A DNA stretch of 64,000 nt from Mesostigma viride (GCA_009746045.1 RPFO01000246.1:2845758-2909757); one strand, 5' to 3'; numbered from the stretch's first letter, positions 1 to 10,762 are shown. Made by a program: numbers and translations. The notes: generated by a model from the letters alone, not told the origin.

Positions 1-110
1 GGCCGCCCCAGGTGGCAGGCGGCCCAGCCGGGCCCCAGGCCCCGCCCGGGTCCCGTCTACCTAGTTCCCCCGCTGACCGGCCCACTAGTTGAATGAACCC
101 AACGCAGGCC
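1..110 (+). mobile_element. LINE ORF2 fragment (short)
   Basis: The GC- and Pro-codon-rich stretch ending in a tacctagttcccccgctgac-like motif resembles the linker between the endonuclease and RT domains of LINE-D (10690-10765 continuing at 12127) and of LINE-A (6300-6370). Only about 110 bases are visible because the window starts here, so strand and extent are tentative. Confidence 0.4.
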
Positions 111-699
111 ATGTGAGTAGTAGAAAATGGCGCGGCGGCAACAGAGGGCAAGTTTGGAAAGTTGCTGAATTTGTAGTCCTGCGACTCCGCGTCAAGCAGT
201 CCGCAGGTAGTCCACCGACTAAATACACAATTTTGAGGACAACCTAGTTGGATCGGAATAATATCCGCATTTGTCGAGCCGTGCATTATGTGGTGAGAGG
301 ATACGTCATAAAGATTTTGTTCTATTAGCAAGTAGTTTATCAGTACATGACGAGGGCGGCATTACTTATTACTTATTAATAGATGCCACCCATCAATTCT
401 TTCAGCAGCTGTCAAAGATACACGTCACATTTATTCAAGTGGACTTCCGGACATGCATTCAATTAAGTGAGACAACTAAAGACTGCACAGGCCCCAAGCT
501 AGTTTACAGTATTTACAAGGGCATGTGTGACGCTGACAGTATTGAGCTGAAACAGTCACGATGAAGGATGTTGCCTGCATTAAAGACAATCACATTCCAA
601 GTTCATTGACACAATGGCTACCTCCAATACAGGGGGACCGCCGGTTTCATGCACAGCAGCCAAGCCTTTTGATATCGTAAGACGAGCAGAAAACGCTGT
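111..699. other. No recognisable feature
   Basis: Mixed-composition DNA with only short open frames. I see no repeat, RNA gene or domain in it. It lies downstream of the minus-strand hypothetical gene and could contain its 3' UTR. Confidence 0.4.
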
Positions 700-1416
700 T
701 CATTTCATGGACTTAGTCTTAAGCTTGCGCTTAAAGGACTTCAGAATGCCATCATTACTGGACTTCTCCAGCGCACGCAAGTCCGGAGCAGACCCTTCGA
801 ACGTGTTAGCCAACGCATGGCTACCAGGTGTAGCGAAGGAGACATCCGAATGACACGTATCGTCCAGATGTATCGAGCCTGACTGGAGCATGTCATCCAG
901 ATTTGTTGACGACCGAGCGGAGGACTCGGACACGGTTTCCGATCCGTACTCAATCACATGGTCGAACTCCACTTCCTGGATGCCCTCCAGCACGGCACCC
1001 GGCTGAGACCTCAGCGTTTCTGGCTGCGCAGGTGCGTCCTTCTTCTTCTTCTGGCTTGCCTTTCTTACCAGCTGGACGAGGCTTTTGATATCGCTAGCAG
1101 CTTTAGTTAATGACTGCCAGGCTTCCTCGTACGGCATAGGCACAGTTGCGCGCTTGTTCATGAGCGCATTGGCGGAAGGGCTCCTCGAATTGGGAGCGCT
1201 TTTCACTGGTGCCATCCCTAACCAGGCACCTCTAACCAGAAGAGTGCCTTGAGGAATGACTCGGTCGGAAACAGCGAACTCATCACAACCGCATTCGGAG
1301 GACTGCTGGATCCTCTTGGCGTGAATCTCGGCGATTTCAAGCTTCCTGCGCGTATTTGTAAACACGACGTCTTGCTTTCTGGCCGGCGGCGAGCTCTGCG
1401 AGGCGGCGGGACACAT
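700..1416 (-). CDS. Hypothetical protein, 238 aa
   Basis: Uninterrupted reading frame with an ATG start at 1416 (MCPAASQ) and a stop at 700. The protein is hydrophilic, with no signal peptide or membrane segment. It has an early Lys/Arg-rich part, a Lys run (SQKKKKDAP) near residue 125, a Ser/Asp-rich middle (SETVSESSARSS, DDMLQSGSIHLDD) and a strongly basic C-terminus (KSFKRKLKTKSMK) that could act as a nuclear signal. I recognise no family. The frame has no obvious repeats and its codon use looks ordinary, so it may be a single-exon gene or one exon of a larger gene. Nothing around it suggests an element. A function cannot be given. Confidence 0.45.
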   Translation of the reverse strand: MCPAASQSSPPARKQDVVFTNTRRKLEIAEIHAKRIQQSSECGCDEFAVSDRVIPQGTLLVRGAWLGMAPVKSAPNSRSPSANALMNKRATVPMPYEEAWQSLTKAASDIKSLVQLVRKASQKKKKDAPAQPETLRSQPGAVLEGIQEVEFDHVIEYGSETVSESSARSSTNLDDMLQSGSIHLDDTCHSDVSFATPGSHALANTFEGSAPDLRALEKSSNDGILKSFKRKLKTKSMK

Positions 1417-1863
1417 TGTGGCTAGTAATCACTAGCAATGTCAAGCCACAGATCGGCAAATGGTGGGTCGCCGAATGCCGAGGAAAATGCTATCACAAAC
1501 GTGCACAAATGGGAAGATCGGGTGCACCAGAAAAATCGGGTAGCAAGCGGCCACGACCTTTTAAAAAAACCTGTGCGCTTAAGGAAATGGCTACCAGTAA
1601 TGCCTGCTTGAATCGCATCGGCTTCAGGGGAAAATGTATGGCAGTCGAGTGCGCAATATGGTGCCTCTTGGGCAGAGTTTGCGCCATCGTAGAAGGGATC
1701 CGAAGTTCGCATAAATCGGATGGCATAATCGGATTGGCATATTCTTGGCATATTCCGAAGGGGGAAAAGATTCCCGGGTCGGCGGCGCAGACGAACAACT
1801 GGCTCTGTGGTTGACATGGGATACTTGTAGTAGCAGCTGATAATATGGAGTAGATCTGACAAA

Positions 1864-1930
1864 TTGGCATGCGGCGTGGGAATAAACTGTCAGTCAGTCA
1901 GGTCAGTTTATTCCCACGCCGCACTGCCAA
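1864..1930. repeat. Near-perfect inverted repeat / hairpin
   Basis: Left arm 1864-1889 and right arm 1904-1930 are reverse complements except for a one-base indel; the core is GCGGCGTGGGAATAAACTG. The loop is about 14 bases of CAGT repeats. A related motif, gcggcgtggg, recurs near 2264. It may be the terminus of a small inverted-repeat element or a stable hairpin. Confidence 0.6.
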
Positions 1931-2039
1931 GGTGTCGGTTCATGATTTCCTTCATGATTGTATCCAGGGGATACCCAAATTTGACGATTGGCTGATACTA
2001 TTTTTCCCATTTCCCATTTCTTGTCCAGTTGACAACAAC

Positions 2040-2067
2040 TTGTTGTTGTTGTTGTTGTTGTTGTTGT
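2040..2067. repeat. (TTG)n microsatellite
   Basis: About nine tandem TTG trinucleotides, directly visible. It lies in the spacer between the hypothetical gene and RPL22. Confidence 0.9.
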
Positions 2068-2962
2068 GTCCCACGCCACAACTTACCCGAAAAGAATCCA
2101 GATGACAAAAACTTACCCAAAAAATAAAAAAATAGATGTCAGACTGGCCAGGACTGGCAGGCTGCAGTCCCATGTCTGAAACAACCTGTCGGTGAGACGG
2201 TTACCCGGCTTTCACGTGGGACCCACTTAACTCAACGCCGCCTTATTAATAGTGGATCCCATGTGCGGCGTGGGCAACATCAGTCAACACCAACAACTTG
2301 ACTCACTGGAGTCTGGTGATGATACACGTCAGCGTTCCACGTGTTTATACAGTACAGTAGCGAGCTCCAGCTGAGTGCTGACCGGGTTCCGTCTTACGAC
2401 ATGATTGTGCCACACTGACCATGCCATGGTGATGCAGGCAGCGGACAGCAGGCCCCTGCAGGCCACGTTGATACATCTCGGCTGACTCACCCCGAGAGTT
2501 TGGCCCACCCCTTCTTCAGTACGGATCCACGGCCGTGACGGCAGCCCTTTGATGACGGGCGCGATGACACTTAAGCCGTGACGCCCGAGTCCCGAGTCCC
2601 GAGTCCCGACGCGGCCGGGACCGGGCCCGAGACCGGGGAGCACAAGAGCATTGCGGGAGGAACGGCGCGGCGCGGCGCGGCAACTCATCAATCCCCAACC
2701 CATTACCGTTGCGACGGTATACGAGGTATACGTATATCTGTTTGCAGCTCCGTAACGGGACGCGACGCGATTTAGAGACCCCGGTAAGGTGTACATGCAT
2801 GCTACCAGCTTCCGGCGTCGAGCTCTGTGCGCATGCGCCTTCCAGCCCGCCGCCTAGCTCGGGGGACTACATTCGGGCGGACGCACCTCGTGCTCGTTCT
2901 CTCTGGACTTTCCACCATCGCCGTGGTCCGTCTACCCTTTGTCCGGTAGGAGAAGCAGAAAA
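2068..2962 (+). promoter_or_regulatory. Upstream region of RPL22 (promoter/5' UTR, boundaries unknown)
   Basis: The stretch is GC-rich from about 2560, with a (GAGTCCC)-type short tandem near 2585 and a GGCGC run near 2670. A pyrimidine-rich stretch (tctaccctttgtccg) lies just before the ATG. There is no clear TATA box. It is called regulatory only by its position before RPL22. No other gene is visible. Confidence 0.3.
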
Positions 2963-3340
2963 ATGCCGGCACCCGTAAAGAAAGCGGCGGCCGGGCCCAA
3001 AGGCAAGAAGAAGGCATGCAACTTCGTGATTGACTGTTCTAAGCCCGTTGAGGACAAGATTATGGACATTGGGTCTTTTGAGAATTTCCTCCAGGACAGA
3101 ATCAAGGTCAATGGGAAGGCAGGTGTCCTTGGCGACACTGTCAAGGTCCTCCGCGAGAAGAGCAGGATCTCGGTTACATCAGAAGCCGCCATGTCTAAGC
3201 GGTATTTGAAGTACTTGACCAAGAAGTACCTGAAGAAGCACAACGTGCGTGATTGGCTTCGTGTGATCGCTTCCAATAAGGATAGGTCTGTCTACGAGCT
3301 GCGGTACTTCAACATTGCTGATGACCAGGCTGAGGATTAA
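2963..3340 (+). CDS. RPL22: 60S ribosomal protein L22 (eL22)
   Basis: A 125-residue protein of the eL22 family, an RNA-binding component of the large cytosolic ribosomal subunit. The start is the ATG at 2963 (MPAPVKKAA), which follows an A-rich context; the frame upstream has no other ATG. Family hallmarks are the basic Ala/Lys N-terminus, [15 protein letters not shown], the [13 protein letters not shown] segment, [17 protein letters not shown] and [10 protein letters not shown], then the YELRYFNI core, ending in an acidic tail (ADDQAED). The length matches the family. The coding sequence is continuous. Plant RPL22 genes are usually split, so this is either an intron-poor lineage, or an expressed or processed retrocopy. 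No poly(A) or target duplication was seen to prove the latter. Confidence 0.95.
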   Translation: MPAPVKKAAAGPKGKKKACNFVIDCSKPVEDKIMDIGSFENFLQDRIKVNGKAGVLGDTVKVLREKSRISVTSEAAMSKRYLKYLTKKYLKKHNVRDWLRVIASNKDRSVYELRYFNIADDQAED

Positions 3341-3923
3341 GCTTGGCAAAACGAAACAGGATGCGGTCGCCTTGGCATAAATGACGTGAGCGTGTGCTCA
3401 CCATCTCTGTCGACCGGTGTGTACAGTGCCGGTTGTTTGACCGTTGAGAAACGGAGATCCTCATAAGACTGAAGGGCAATTGGGGATAAGCAAAGCAGGA
3501 TGCTTTGGCAGCTCTCCATAGTCCTGCTGCAAGGCACGCAGGACGGGGATTTCGAACGTTGTGCTCGGCACGATAAGCTATTATCTCCACCCATGTAATA
3601 AATTTCTTCGCGCTTGCCCTCATGATCCCGTTGGTTATATCCTGGAAGCATGGATGCACGACAACCATGGAAATGTAGCTTTTACATATGATGACCGATG
3701 CCATGATGGGTCGTAAGGATATGCGATAAAAGCGTCAAAGTAGGGCTTGCATGTTCATGTGGAGGTTTCCCATACGATGATGGCATAGACATGATATGGA
3801 GTATGTAACCTAGATCCTGCCTGAGAATCTTGCCTTCCTTGCTACCCTGCTGCTGACCTCATGGCGGTCTCCCTCGTCGTACATCCTGCCGGGGCAAACC
3901 TGCATGTATATTTGTTCTCCTAG
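3341..3923 (+). other. RPL22 3' flank, no other gene
   Basis: Likely 3' UTR followed by spacer. Short open frames here do not resemble any protein. No repeat was noticed before the trinucleotide run. Confidence 0.4.
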
Positions 3924-4107
3924 TCTCCTCCTCCTCCTCCTCCTCCTCCTCCTCCTCCTCCTCCTCCTCCTCCTCCTCCTCCTCCTCCTCCTCCTCCTCC
4001 TCCTCCTCCTCCTCCTCCTCCTCCTCCTCCTCCTCCTCCTCCTCCTCCTCCTCCTCCTCCTCCTCCTCCTCCTCCTCCTCCTCCTCCTCCTCCTCCTCCT
4101 TCTTCTT
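3924..4107. repeat. (TCC)n microsatellite, about 180 bp
   Basis: An almost perfect run of about 58 TCC units, ending in tcttctt. Long single-residue frames (poly-Leu, poly-Glu, poly-Arg) arise from it on both strands and are not credible genes. Confidence 0.98.
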
Positions 4108-4607
4108 TGCATTATATTTACATGCCACATAGCTTGTTATGGCCCGCTATGTTTTTGTCATAGTTTGTCTTGCATGTTCATAATCAGCAGGATTAGTTTC
4201 TGATCATGAAGATATGTGCTTTGCTCGGCAGCAACTAGGGATGAAAGTCATGTCTGTGAGGAATGCTTTGCATGCTTGTTTTTGATAGAGCGTGCGGTAA
4301 CTAGTTCAAGTGCGGTGAGGGTGGGGGAAGGGCTTGATGGCTTGAGAATGGGGGGTTTGCCCCTTCACTAAGTTGTTTTGAGTGCCTTCGGGTTAAACGA
4401 TTCAGCCTGTTTCCATCTTTTCGAGGCAGCAGTTGCAGCCTTAGTGGCTGATGCCTTGAGGTACGGTAGTGTAGTGAAGTGGTATGCGGACAAGAACCCT
4501 GTGCCCTGTGTGGTTGTCTGCATGTCGCCCCGTTGTGACCTTTGGCACTAGTGTCTGTGTTGTGGACTGGGGGGTAAATAATGAGGTACTATCAGAGCCA
4601 TGTGAGG

Positions 4608-4790
4608 AAAAAGTGTGGGGGTGTGCTGGCATGCGGGCGGGCAGGTGGGCACGCGGGCGGGCAAGCGTGGGGTCATGGGGATGTGCGGGTGTGGTTGTAT
4701 GGTGGTGTGCTGGTGTGCGGGCGTGGGGGTGTGCTGGTGCGCTGGTGTGCGGGTGTGGGGGTGGGGGGTATTTGTGTTGTGTAGACATGT
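4608..4790. repeat. G/T-rich degenerate minisatellite
   Basis: Repeated variants of GTGCGGGCGTGGGGGTGTGCTG give strong purine/GT skew and no stable unit length. It has several GGG runs on the plus strand. Confidence 0.7.
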
Positions 4791-4917
4791 CCAGGTGCTT
4801 CCTGGGTAGCCTGTGGAGCTCTGGCCTACTACCTGTGTGAGGGGGGAAGTGGTTGGGTACTGCTAGTATTGTACCTCCTTGTTGGACAGCATGTGCCATA
4901 TCGAACACGTTGATATG

Positions 4918-5075
4918 TCCCTTTCCTCCCTCCCCCCATCTCTCCCCCACCCTGCACCCGCTCTATTACCCTCACCCTCTCTCCCTGCCCCTCGTTTCCT
5001 CCCCCTTTCCACTCTTCCTCTCACTTTTGTTCACTTGCTACTCTCTTGCCCCCCTTCCAGGTCCCCCCTACTTTG
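4918..5075. repeat. Pyrimidine-rich tract
   Basis: C/T-rich sequence on the plus strand (tccctccccccatctctccc and similar) ending in ttccag. It could be simple sequence or a long intron 3' end; no exon is recognisable downstream. Confidence 0.5.
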
Positions 5076-5729
5076 TGTCTTCTTAAGCATGCATGTTTGT
5101 GGGAGAATGGAGTGGATGTGTTTTTGGATGTGGATGCTCTGGTGTCTACAAACATGCGTGGTTCCTTTGGGGATGTGATGTCGCCTTTCTTCAGTACTGT
5201 CTTTGTTAGCCCCTGGCAGCGTTGGCACATATCATGGCTGTCATACATATCATGTATGGTGATGATACAGCGTGCAGGCATGTTTGACTGTGAGTTATGG
5301 GGCACAGTAGTCATTGTGGGTGTGTTTTGTGTGTACATACCTCACACCAGGTAAGACTGTTTGCTTGATAGCCTGGCCCTAGCGCATGTGCTGTGTTCTT
5401 GGGCCAAGGGAGGGTATTTTGGCTTAGGTTTCAGTTTGTGCTGTTTGCTAGTCTGATCATTTTGCCATGGGGTCAGCGTCACAACTGTCACCTACGTGCA
5501 CAACCAGCACAAGCATGAAATTTGCGAAGTATGCATGTCGTTGGTGAAAAACTGATTTGGTTTCATGCACTTGAATTTCACGTAGGATAAAGTGCGAATT
5601 GCGTGAGGGCTTACCATGACTAGACCAGTCAGTTTATCCAGTCAATTGATCCCTGATTGGTGAGCGCAGCGTCTGCAGTGTGCAGTGCACATGCACACTG
5701 ATTATTGGCAGGGCAAATTAAATTATAAC
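5076..5729. other. No recognisable feature
   Basis: Ordinary-looking spacer between the low-complexity region and the LINE cluster. Nothing in it could be identified on either strand. Confidence 0.4.
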
Positions 5730-5860
5730 ATGACTCCGTTGGGAGATCATGTAGCACATATTCCCGTGGATGGATGGAGGGGGGGACAAAGCCGCGAAAC
5801 CGAACTAATCTAACTCTAAGCTAATCTAATCTAGAAAACCCTACCTATTCTACTCAACAA
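5730..5860 (-). mobile_element. LINE-A-type 3' end (truncated)
   Basis: Shares the ttgggagatcatgtagcaca motif and the following gaaccgaactaat/ctaatctagaaaa sequence with 14210-14340, and in reverse with the LINE-A 3' UTR at 8080-8190. It is a severely 5'-truncated minus-strand copy ending in ttaatt units. Confidence 0.65.
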
Positions 5861-5995
5861 TTAATTAATTAATTAATTAGACTCGTGCTCCCGTTGGGTC
5901 CAGTCACAGAGCATTAACCCCGATGGATGGATGGATGGGTGCAAACAGTCCTACCGGTCTAATCTATCAACATCAGCTACCTACGACATCTATCT
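5861..5995 (-). mobile_element. LINE-D-type 3' end (truncated)
   Basis: Reverse complement of the LINE-D 3' UTR at 13960-14110: the (TTAA)n tail, ctcgtgctcccgttggg, gagcattaaccccgatgga and gcaaacagtcctaccggtct are all shared. It abuts the next LINE directly. Confidence 0.7.
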
Positions 5996-6012
5996 AACAG
6001 CATTCTAACTAC

Positions 6013-8213
6013 CGACCAGTGCTCAAGGCCGCCCTCGTGGAGGCCTACGAGCACGCTCAGGACGCGGAGGCGGCCCAGTGCATCGCGGATGCCAAGGCCT
6101 GCCAGGCTCGCAACCAGGACAAGGACATGTGGTACCACCTCGACCGGCTCGGCGGCCGGCGGCAGCGCACCCCGGTGGAGCACACGGGGGACGGCACGGC
6201 GCCGGTCAGCCTTGACCGCTGGTTGGCCCACAATGTTTCCTTGACCGGTGGGGCTCGCGCCCCCCCTCCGCCGCTTCACCCCGAGACGGCCGCCCGCCTC
6301 GGGGTTGCCGGACCCCCGCCGCCGCCAGCGCCCCCCTCCTCGGCCGCGGACTACCAAGTCCCCGCCTTGCAGGAGGGCTGCCTTGCCACTGACGACGTCG
6401 TCCCCCCTTCACTTTGAAGGAATTGGACGGCGCCCTTGCTCGCCTGCGGTACGATGCGGCGGTCGGTGCTGACCACCTTTCTGCTGAGCTGCTGAAGACC
6501 CCTGATCCGGCGGTTAGGGATCTTCTGCTGGCGTTCTGCAACCGTGTTCTGCTTTCTGACGAGCCTCCGCCTGCTGAGTGGCAGACGGCCATCCGCGTCA
6601 TGCTGTACAAGAAGGGCTCTGCTGCTGACCCCGGTAACTACAGGGGTGTCTGCCTCCAGAGCGCCGCGCTGAAGGTCTTCATGCGCATGATGCTGCACAG
6701 GCTCCGCGCCGCGCTGGACCCCCACCTGGGTGAGTCTCAGATGGGTTTCCGTCGTGGTCGTAATACTGTCATGGCTGTGTTTGTCGCGCGCCGGTTGATG
6801 GAGGAGGTGCGTCGCCTTCCCCCTGACAGTTTGCCGCTGGTCTTCATTTTTGTTGACTATATCAAGGCCTTTGATCGACACGGTCCTCTGGGAGGCTCTT
6901 TGGGCCATCCTAGCTCTGGATCGAGTGCCACCTGCGTTTATTGCTGCCATTCGTCGACTGTATGAGGGCTCACAGGCAGTAGTGCGGACTGCGGAAGGCA
7001 CCACCCCACCATTCCCCCTTCACCACGGGGTGTGGCAAGGTTGTGTCCTGTCCCCATACCTGTTCATTATTGTCGTGGATCACGTCATGCGCCGAGCACG
7101 TGCGCGCTTTACTGCTCTTAAGGGGTTCGAGCCAGGCTTGGACATCCTTAACGAGAAAGAACATGGCGGGGTTCGACCTGGTTACCGCCTGGCCGACCTG
7201 ATTTATGCGGATGACACCACCCTCATCGCGCGCCCCGAGCACATTCAGACCTGGCTGGACTGTCTGGGCCTGGAGGGGAGGGCGGTGGGGTTGGAGATTA
7301 GTGTCAAAACTGAGGCGATGGTGATTGGGGCCTCTGGACAGTACACCGCCGCTGCCGCGCCTGCAGCTCGATGGGACGACGGTCCCGTTCCGCGATCGCT
7401 TCAAGCTGTTAGGGAGCTGGCTCCCTGACACCGCCGACGATGTGGACACCCGCATCGGCCTGGCCTGGGCTAGGCTTCGTTCGCTCAACACCTACTGGCG
7501 CTCCAAGGGCCTGGGCGACCACCGCAAGCGCATGCTCTTCAAGGTCCTCGTCCTTACGGTGCTCACGTATGGCGCCGAGGCGTGGACAATCACACCCACG
7601 CTGGCATCTAGGCTAGACGGCACAGTTTACCGGATGCTCCGACAGGTCCTCAACGTAGGGTTTTCCAAGCGCCCGTCATCAGAGTCTTTGTATCAGGGCA
7701 TGCCCCGTATTTCGGACGAAGTTAGACAGCGTAGGATAGCATTTGTAGGACACCTTGCTCGCACCAGCCAGGTCGACACCGCCCTTGGTCTGGCCGGCCC
7801 CCAGCGGCTTGGCCATCCAGGACGGCACATTCTGACCTGGCCTGGCCCCAAGGACATCCCCAAAAAGGTAGGGAAACATGTCACGAACTACGTACAGATG
7901 TTGCTGGATGACCTACTGGTCCCAGCCCAGTTTGAATACCGCATCCACTCTCTCTCCCTTCTTTGGACTGCCATGCAGAACAAGACGCGGTGGAAGAGGA
8001 TTGTCAAGGCTCACACGCCCGACCCTGTGGGCAAACCACCTCCCCCCAAGCGGAGGAGGCGTTTTGATGACTAGGGTAGTTAGGATTTTTCTAGACTAGA
8101 TTAGAGTTAGGTTAGTTCGATTACGCGGCTCCTTCCATCCCACCCAACCATCAAGGAATATGTGCTACATGATCTCCCAACGGAGGCATGCATGTTATTA
8201 ATTTAATTTAATT
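6013..8213 (+). pseudogene. LINE-A ORF2 reverse transcriptase relic with 3' UTR
   Basis: Non-LTR retrotransposon ORF2, 5'-truncated (endonuclease missing). It reads through four frames: 6019-6417, 6414-6965, 6850-7428 and 7325-8074. The pieces run collinearly through RT motifs: VMLYKKGSAADPGNYRGVCL, then MGFRRGRNT, FVDYIKAFD, GVWQGCVLSPYLF and the catalytic YADD (about 7203-7217). After these come KLLGSWLP, LTYGAEAWT, HLARTSQVDT and a C-terminal VGKPPPPKRRRRFDD. At least three frameshifts make it a pseudogene. The 3' UTR runs to a TTAATTTAA-type tail near 8213. In life it would copy its RNA at a nicked target. Confidence 0.85.
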
Positions 8214-9290
8214 CTAACTACAACATCTGTCTAGACAGCCTAATGATGCCCTAGGGGAGCTGTCTGGCGTGCCTCCCACGGGTTTGCACACGCGGGCGCT
8301 TCCCCATGTGCAGGGGGGGGCTCGTTGTCCTCTATGACCTGGGCCCACTTGGCCTTGTCCATCATCTTCTTCCAAATCACGGAGAGGCCTAGGCCCCCCA
8401 TGTCCTCTACTAGCTGTTCTTTGAAGGTGCGGGCCTTGCGGCGTCTAACATCAGGGGGCCCGGCCCACGTCAGGAGGTGCCAGCCAGGCTGAGCTGGTCG
8501 CAGTCCTGCGGGGGGGCCTGGCACGTGAGGAGTCTACCTGGTTGGTGCGAGCTATAGGTGCCCTACTAGCTGCATGTGCATGCACAGGCGCCGCTGCTTA
8601 ATGGTGCTGGTGACATATGGCATGCCCTGGTACAGGTCCTCATTGCGGACATGAGCAGCACTGATATCCTACTCTGAAAATGGAACGCAGCATGCACATG
8701 TTGGTGACCGCGCCGTCCAGCTTGCGGGCCAGGTCGGCGGTGAGGGTCCACGTCTCGGCCCCATACGTGAGAACAGGAAGGACGAGGACCTTAAACAGGT
8801 CCTGTTTCTCGATCTTGCCCAGGGGCTTGCGCCACAGGGCCCGGTACTGGCGTAAAGCGTGCCAGGCGAGGGAGATGCGATGGTCCACATCGACCTCGCA
8901 GCTGGGGAGCAGGCTGCCCAGCAACTTGACGCGGTCCCGATACAGGACTTGAGAGCCGTCGAGGAGATAGAGGGGTGGCGGTGAGTGGGTGAGCCCAACA
9001 GCCAGGGCCTCTAGCTGTCTTCTTGCTGAACTCAAGCCCCACTGCCCGAGCCTCGATAGCCAGGCAGTCAAGCCATGTCTGCACGTGCCCAGTGTCCTCG
9101 AAGAGGGTGGTGTCGTCTGCGTAGATGATGTCTGCCAGCCGAATCTCGGCGCGTGTCCGCTCCGCCATGCCAGAAGTGGTTGGCAACCTGCACCCCTGGT
9201 TCCCTACCCACGATGCGGGCAAATCGCTTGCGCGCCTGAATCATTACGTATTCGACCACAATAATGAACAGGTAGGGCGACAGCGCCCTA
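8214..9290 (-). pseudogene. LINE-B RT relic (LINE-D family), minus strand
   Basis: Reading leftwards: LSPYLFIIVVEYVM, GREPGVQVANHFWHGG, ADIIYADDTTLF (catalytic YADD), then QTWLDCLAIEARAVGLEF, DRVKLLGSLLPS, LTYGAETWTL and, further on, the C-terminal VIEDNEPPP/ARQTAPLG end. Frames 9222-8791, 9071-8640 and 8524-8240 are mutually shifted. The 3' UTR and the C-terminus match LINE-D (13840-13930). It is 5'-truncated at about 9290, where it is fused to a piece of another LINE. Confidence 0.8.
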
Positions 9291-9400
9291 CTCAACAAAG
9301 CGCCCGCCTTCCGCTTGGGGGGAGGGGGCTTGCCCACAGGGGCGGGCGTTTGAGCCTGGACAATGGTCTTCCACCTCCTCTTGTCCTGCATAGCAGTCCA
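9291..9400 (-). mobile_element. C-terminal coding fragment of a LINE-A-like element
   Basis: Reads QDKRRWKTIVQAQTPAPVG then KPPPPKRKAG, the C-terminal end of the LINE-A type (8000-8060). It is joined in frame to the RT core of LINE-B at about 9290, so two different LINEs are fused head to tail. Confidence 0.65.
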
Positions 9401-9424
9401 AGCAAGGCATAATTTTGTCCTATT

Positions 9425-9645
9425 CTGCTACCTGCCACGAGCCACGAGATAGCCATGGCTGACGGCGGCGCCCATAATTAATTAACTAATTAATTCAACT
9501 CGGCGCCCATAACTTTCACATGTGGGCTCCAAATTTTGCCGCGGCTAAGCATGTGCAATCGCTCCGTCTTTCTAAGACGCACACGCTGATATCAAGGAGA
9601 CAACCAGCTTAATTCCCCTAATTTATTTTCCCGAAGCTATCACGC
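9425..9645. repeat. Dispersed repeat R1, copy 1
   Basis: Homologous in reverse orientation to 40230-40440. Shared blocks include gccacgag, tagccatggctgacggcgg, cataactttcac, cgtctttctaa, acgcacac.ctgatat and ttccgaagct. It is not part of the LINE coding regions; the family is unknown and no gene is seen. Confidence 0.6.
9466..9511. repeat. 24 bp AT-rich micro-insertion with 11 bp target duplication
   Basis: The direct repeat CGGCGCCCATA at 9466-9476 and 9501-9511 flanks a 24-base attaattaactaattaattc-type segment. Copy 2 of R1 lacks the insertion. It looks like an extreme 5'-truncated LINE: only the (TTAA)n tail was inserted. Confidence 0.65.
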
Positions 9646-9649
9646 AAGG

Positions 9650-10762
9650 AGCTTCTTCAGCGCCCTCAAGGAGGAGGAGGCCAACATCCCAGCTCGGCAC
9701 TTCCTGGTTATGCTGCTCGACGCCAACGCCACGCTGCCAGTTGGCACTGGGGGCGCTCAGTACTCGATCCCCACCCAACACGACAGCCAACGGTACAGTA
9801 ACACGGCTTTATTTGCGAATCTGCGCAGGTTGCATGCAATGCTTCTTTCGCACGCCCCGCTGAGCAGCTTGCCACCTTTTTCGGGCCGTCGGATCGGGTG
9901 GTGTGCCTTGACTATATACATCTGCGTACGCCGGGCTCAGCGCCCCTCAGTTGTAGATGCTCGCGTGCTGCAAGATTCTGTTAGCTTGGTGGAATCTGAT
10001 CACCGTCTCGTGCTCGCTCGCATCAGATTGCGGTTTCCTGGCGTGAAACCGTCGGCGACAACTGGAGCCTCAGCCAGATCTCAAGGTGCTCCGGATTGTA
10101 CTGAAGGATGCCGACAAGATGTCAGCAGAAGAGCAGGCCGCTATGTCGCACCGGCCGGACGACTTTCTGGCAGTCTTTGACGCCAGGGGCAGCCGCCAGC
10201 AGTTACACGCCCGGCGATTCCGCCGAAGGGTGATATTTCAGTGATCCTCCGCGGTATCGCTGCCAAGTACCGTCTGGCTGCCCGCACCCTCCCCTCCTTG
10301 CCTCCGCGCCGACAGCTTGCTGTCCACCGCCACGCACCGACATGCAGTGGTCGCCGCTCGGCAGATGCTCCGCCGCAACAGGGACCCAACCGCCAAACCT
10401 GGGCTGCAAGCGGATCTGCGGGTCGCCTAGCTACGAGCAGGCTGAGAAGGCAGACGCTCAGCAGATGGTCAAGGACCTGCGCAGCTGCCAGCAGAAGTAC
10501 TGACGACGGCAAGGGGGCCTGGTTCTGGACTTCTGGTACAAGCGTCTCGGGCCCACCCGGGCGGCCTCGGCCGGCCCCAACGCCACGACGTTCCTGGCGC
10601 CCCAGCCAAGCGGCTTCGTACCTGGGCCGCGGCCACGGCCGAGGTCGTGGGGACAGCTGCGCCGCCCCCACCCCTGCTCCCAGCCGCCGCCGCCCGCCCG
10701 GCTGCCCTGGCCGGCCCCGCTGGGCCCCCGGCCCCGCCCAGGTCAGCGGCGGACTACCTAGT
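9650..10762 (+). pseudogene. LINE-D ORF2, 5' part: endonuclease and linker
   Basis: Reads FFSALKEEEANIPARHFLVM then LLDANATLPVG, and (after a frameshift) VVCLDYIHLRTPGSAP and LVESDHRLVLARIRLRF. The SDH triad near 9995-10010 is the C-terminal motif of AP-type LINE endonucleases. A Pro/Ala-rich linker follows. Several stops and frameshifts are present. The frame is broken at 10763-10770 by the hAT-1 insertion and continues at 12127. Confidence 0.8.

Noticed and set aside
3810-4203. Poly-Arg, poly-Glu and poly-Leu reading frames
   Set aside because: They are the three readings of the (TCC)n microsatellite with short random ends and have no gene context.
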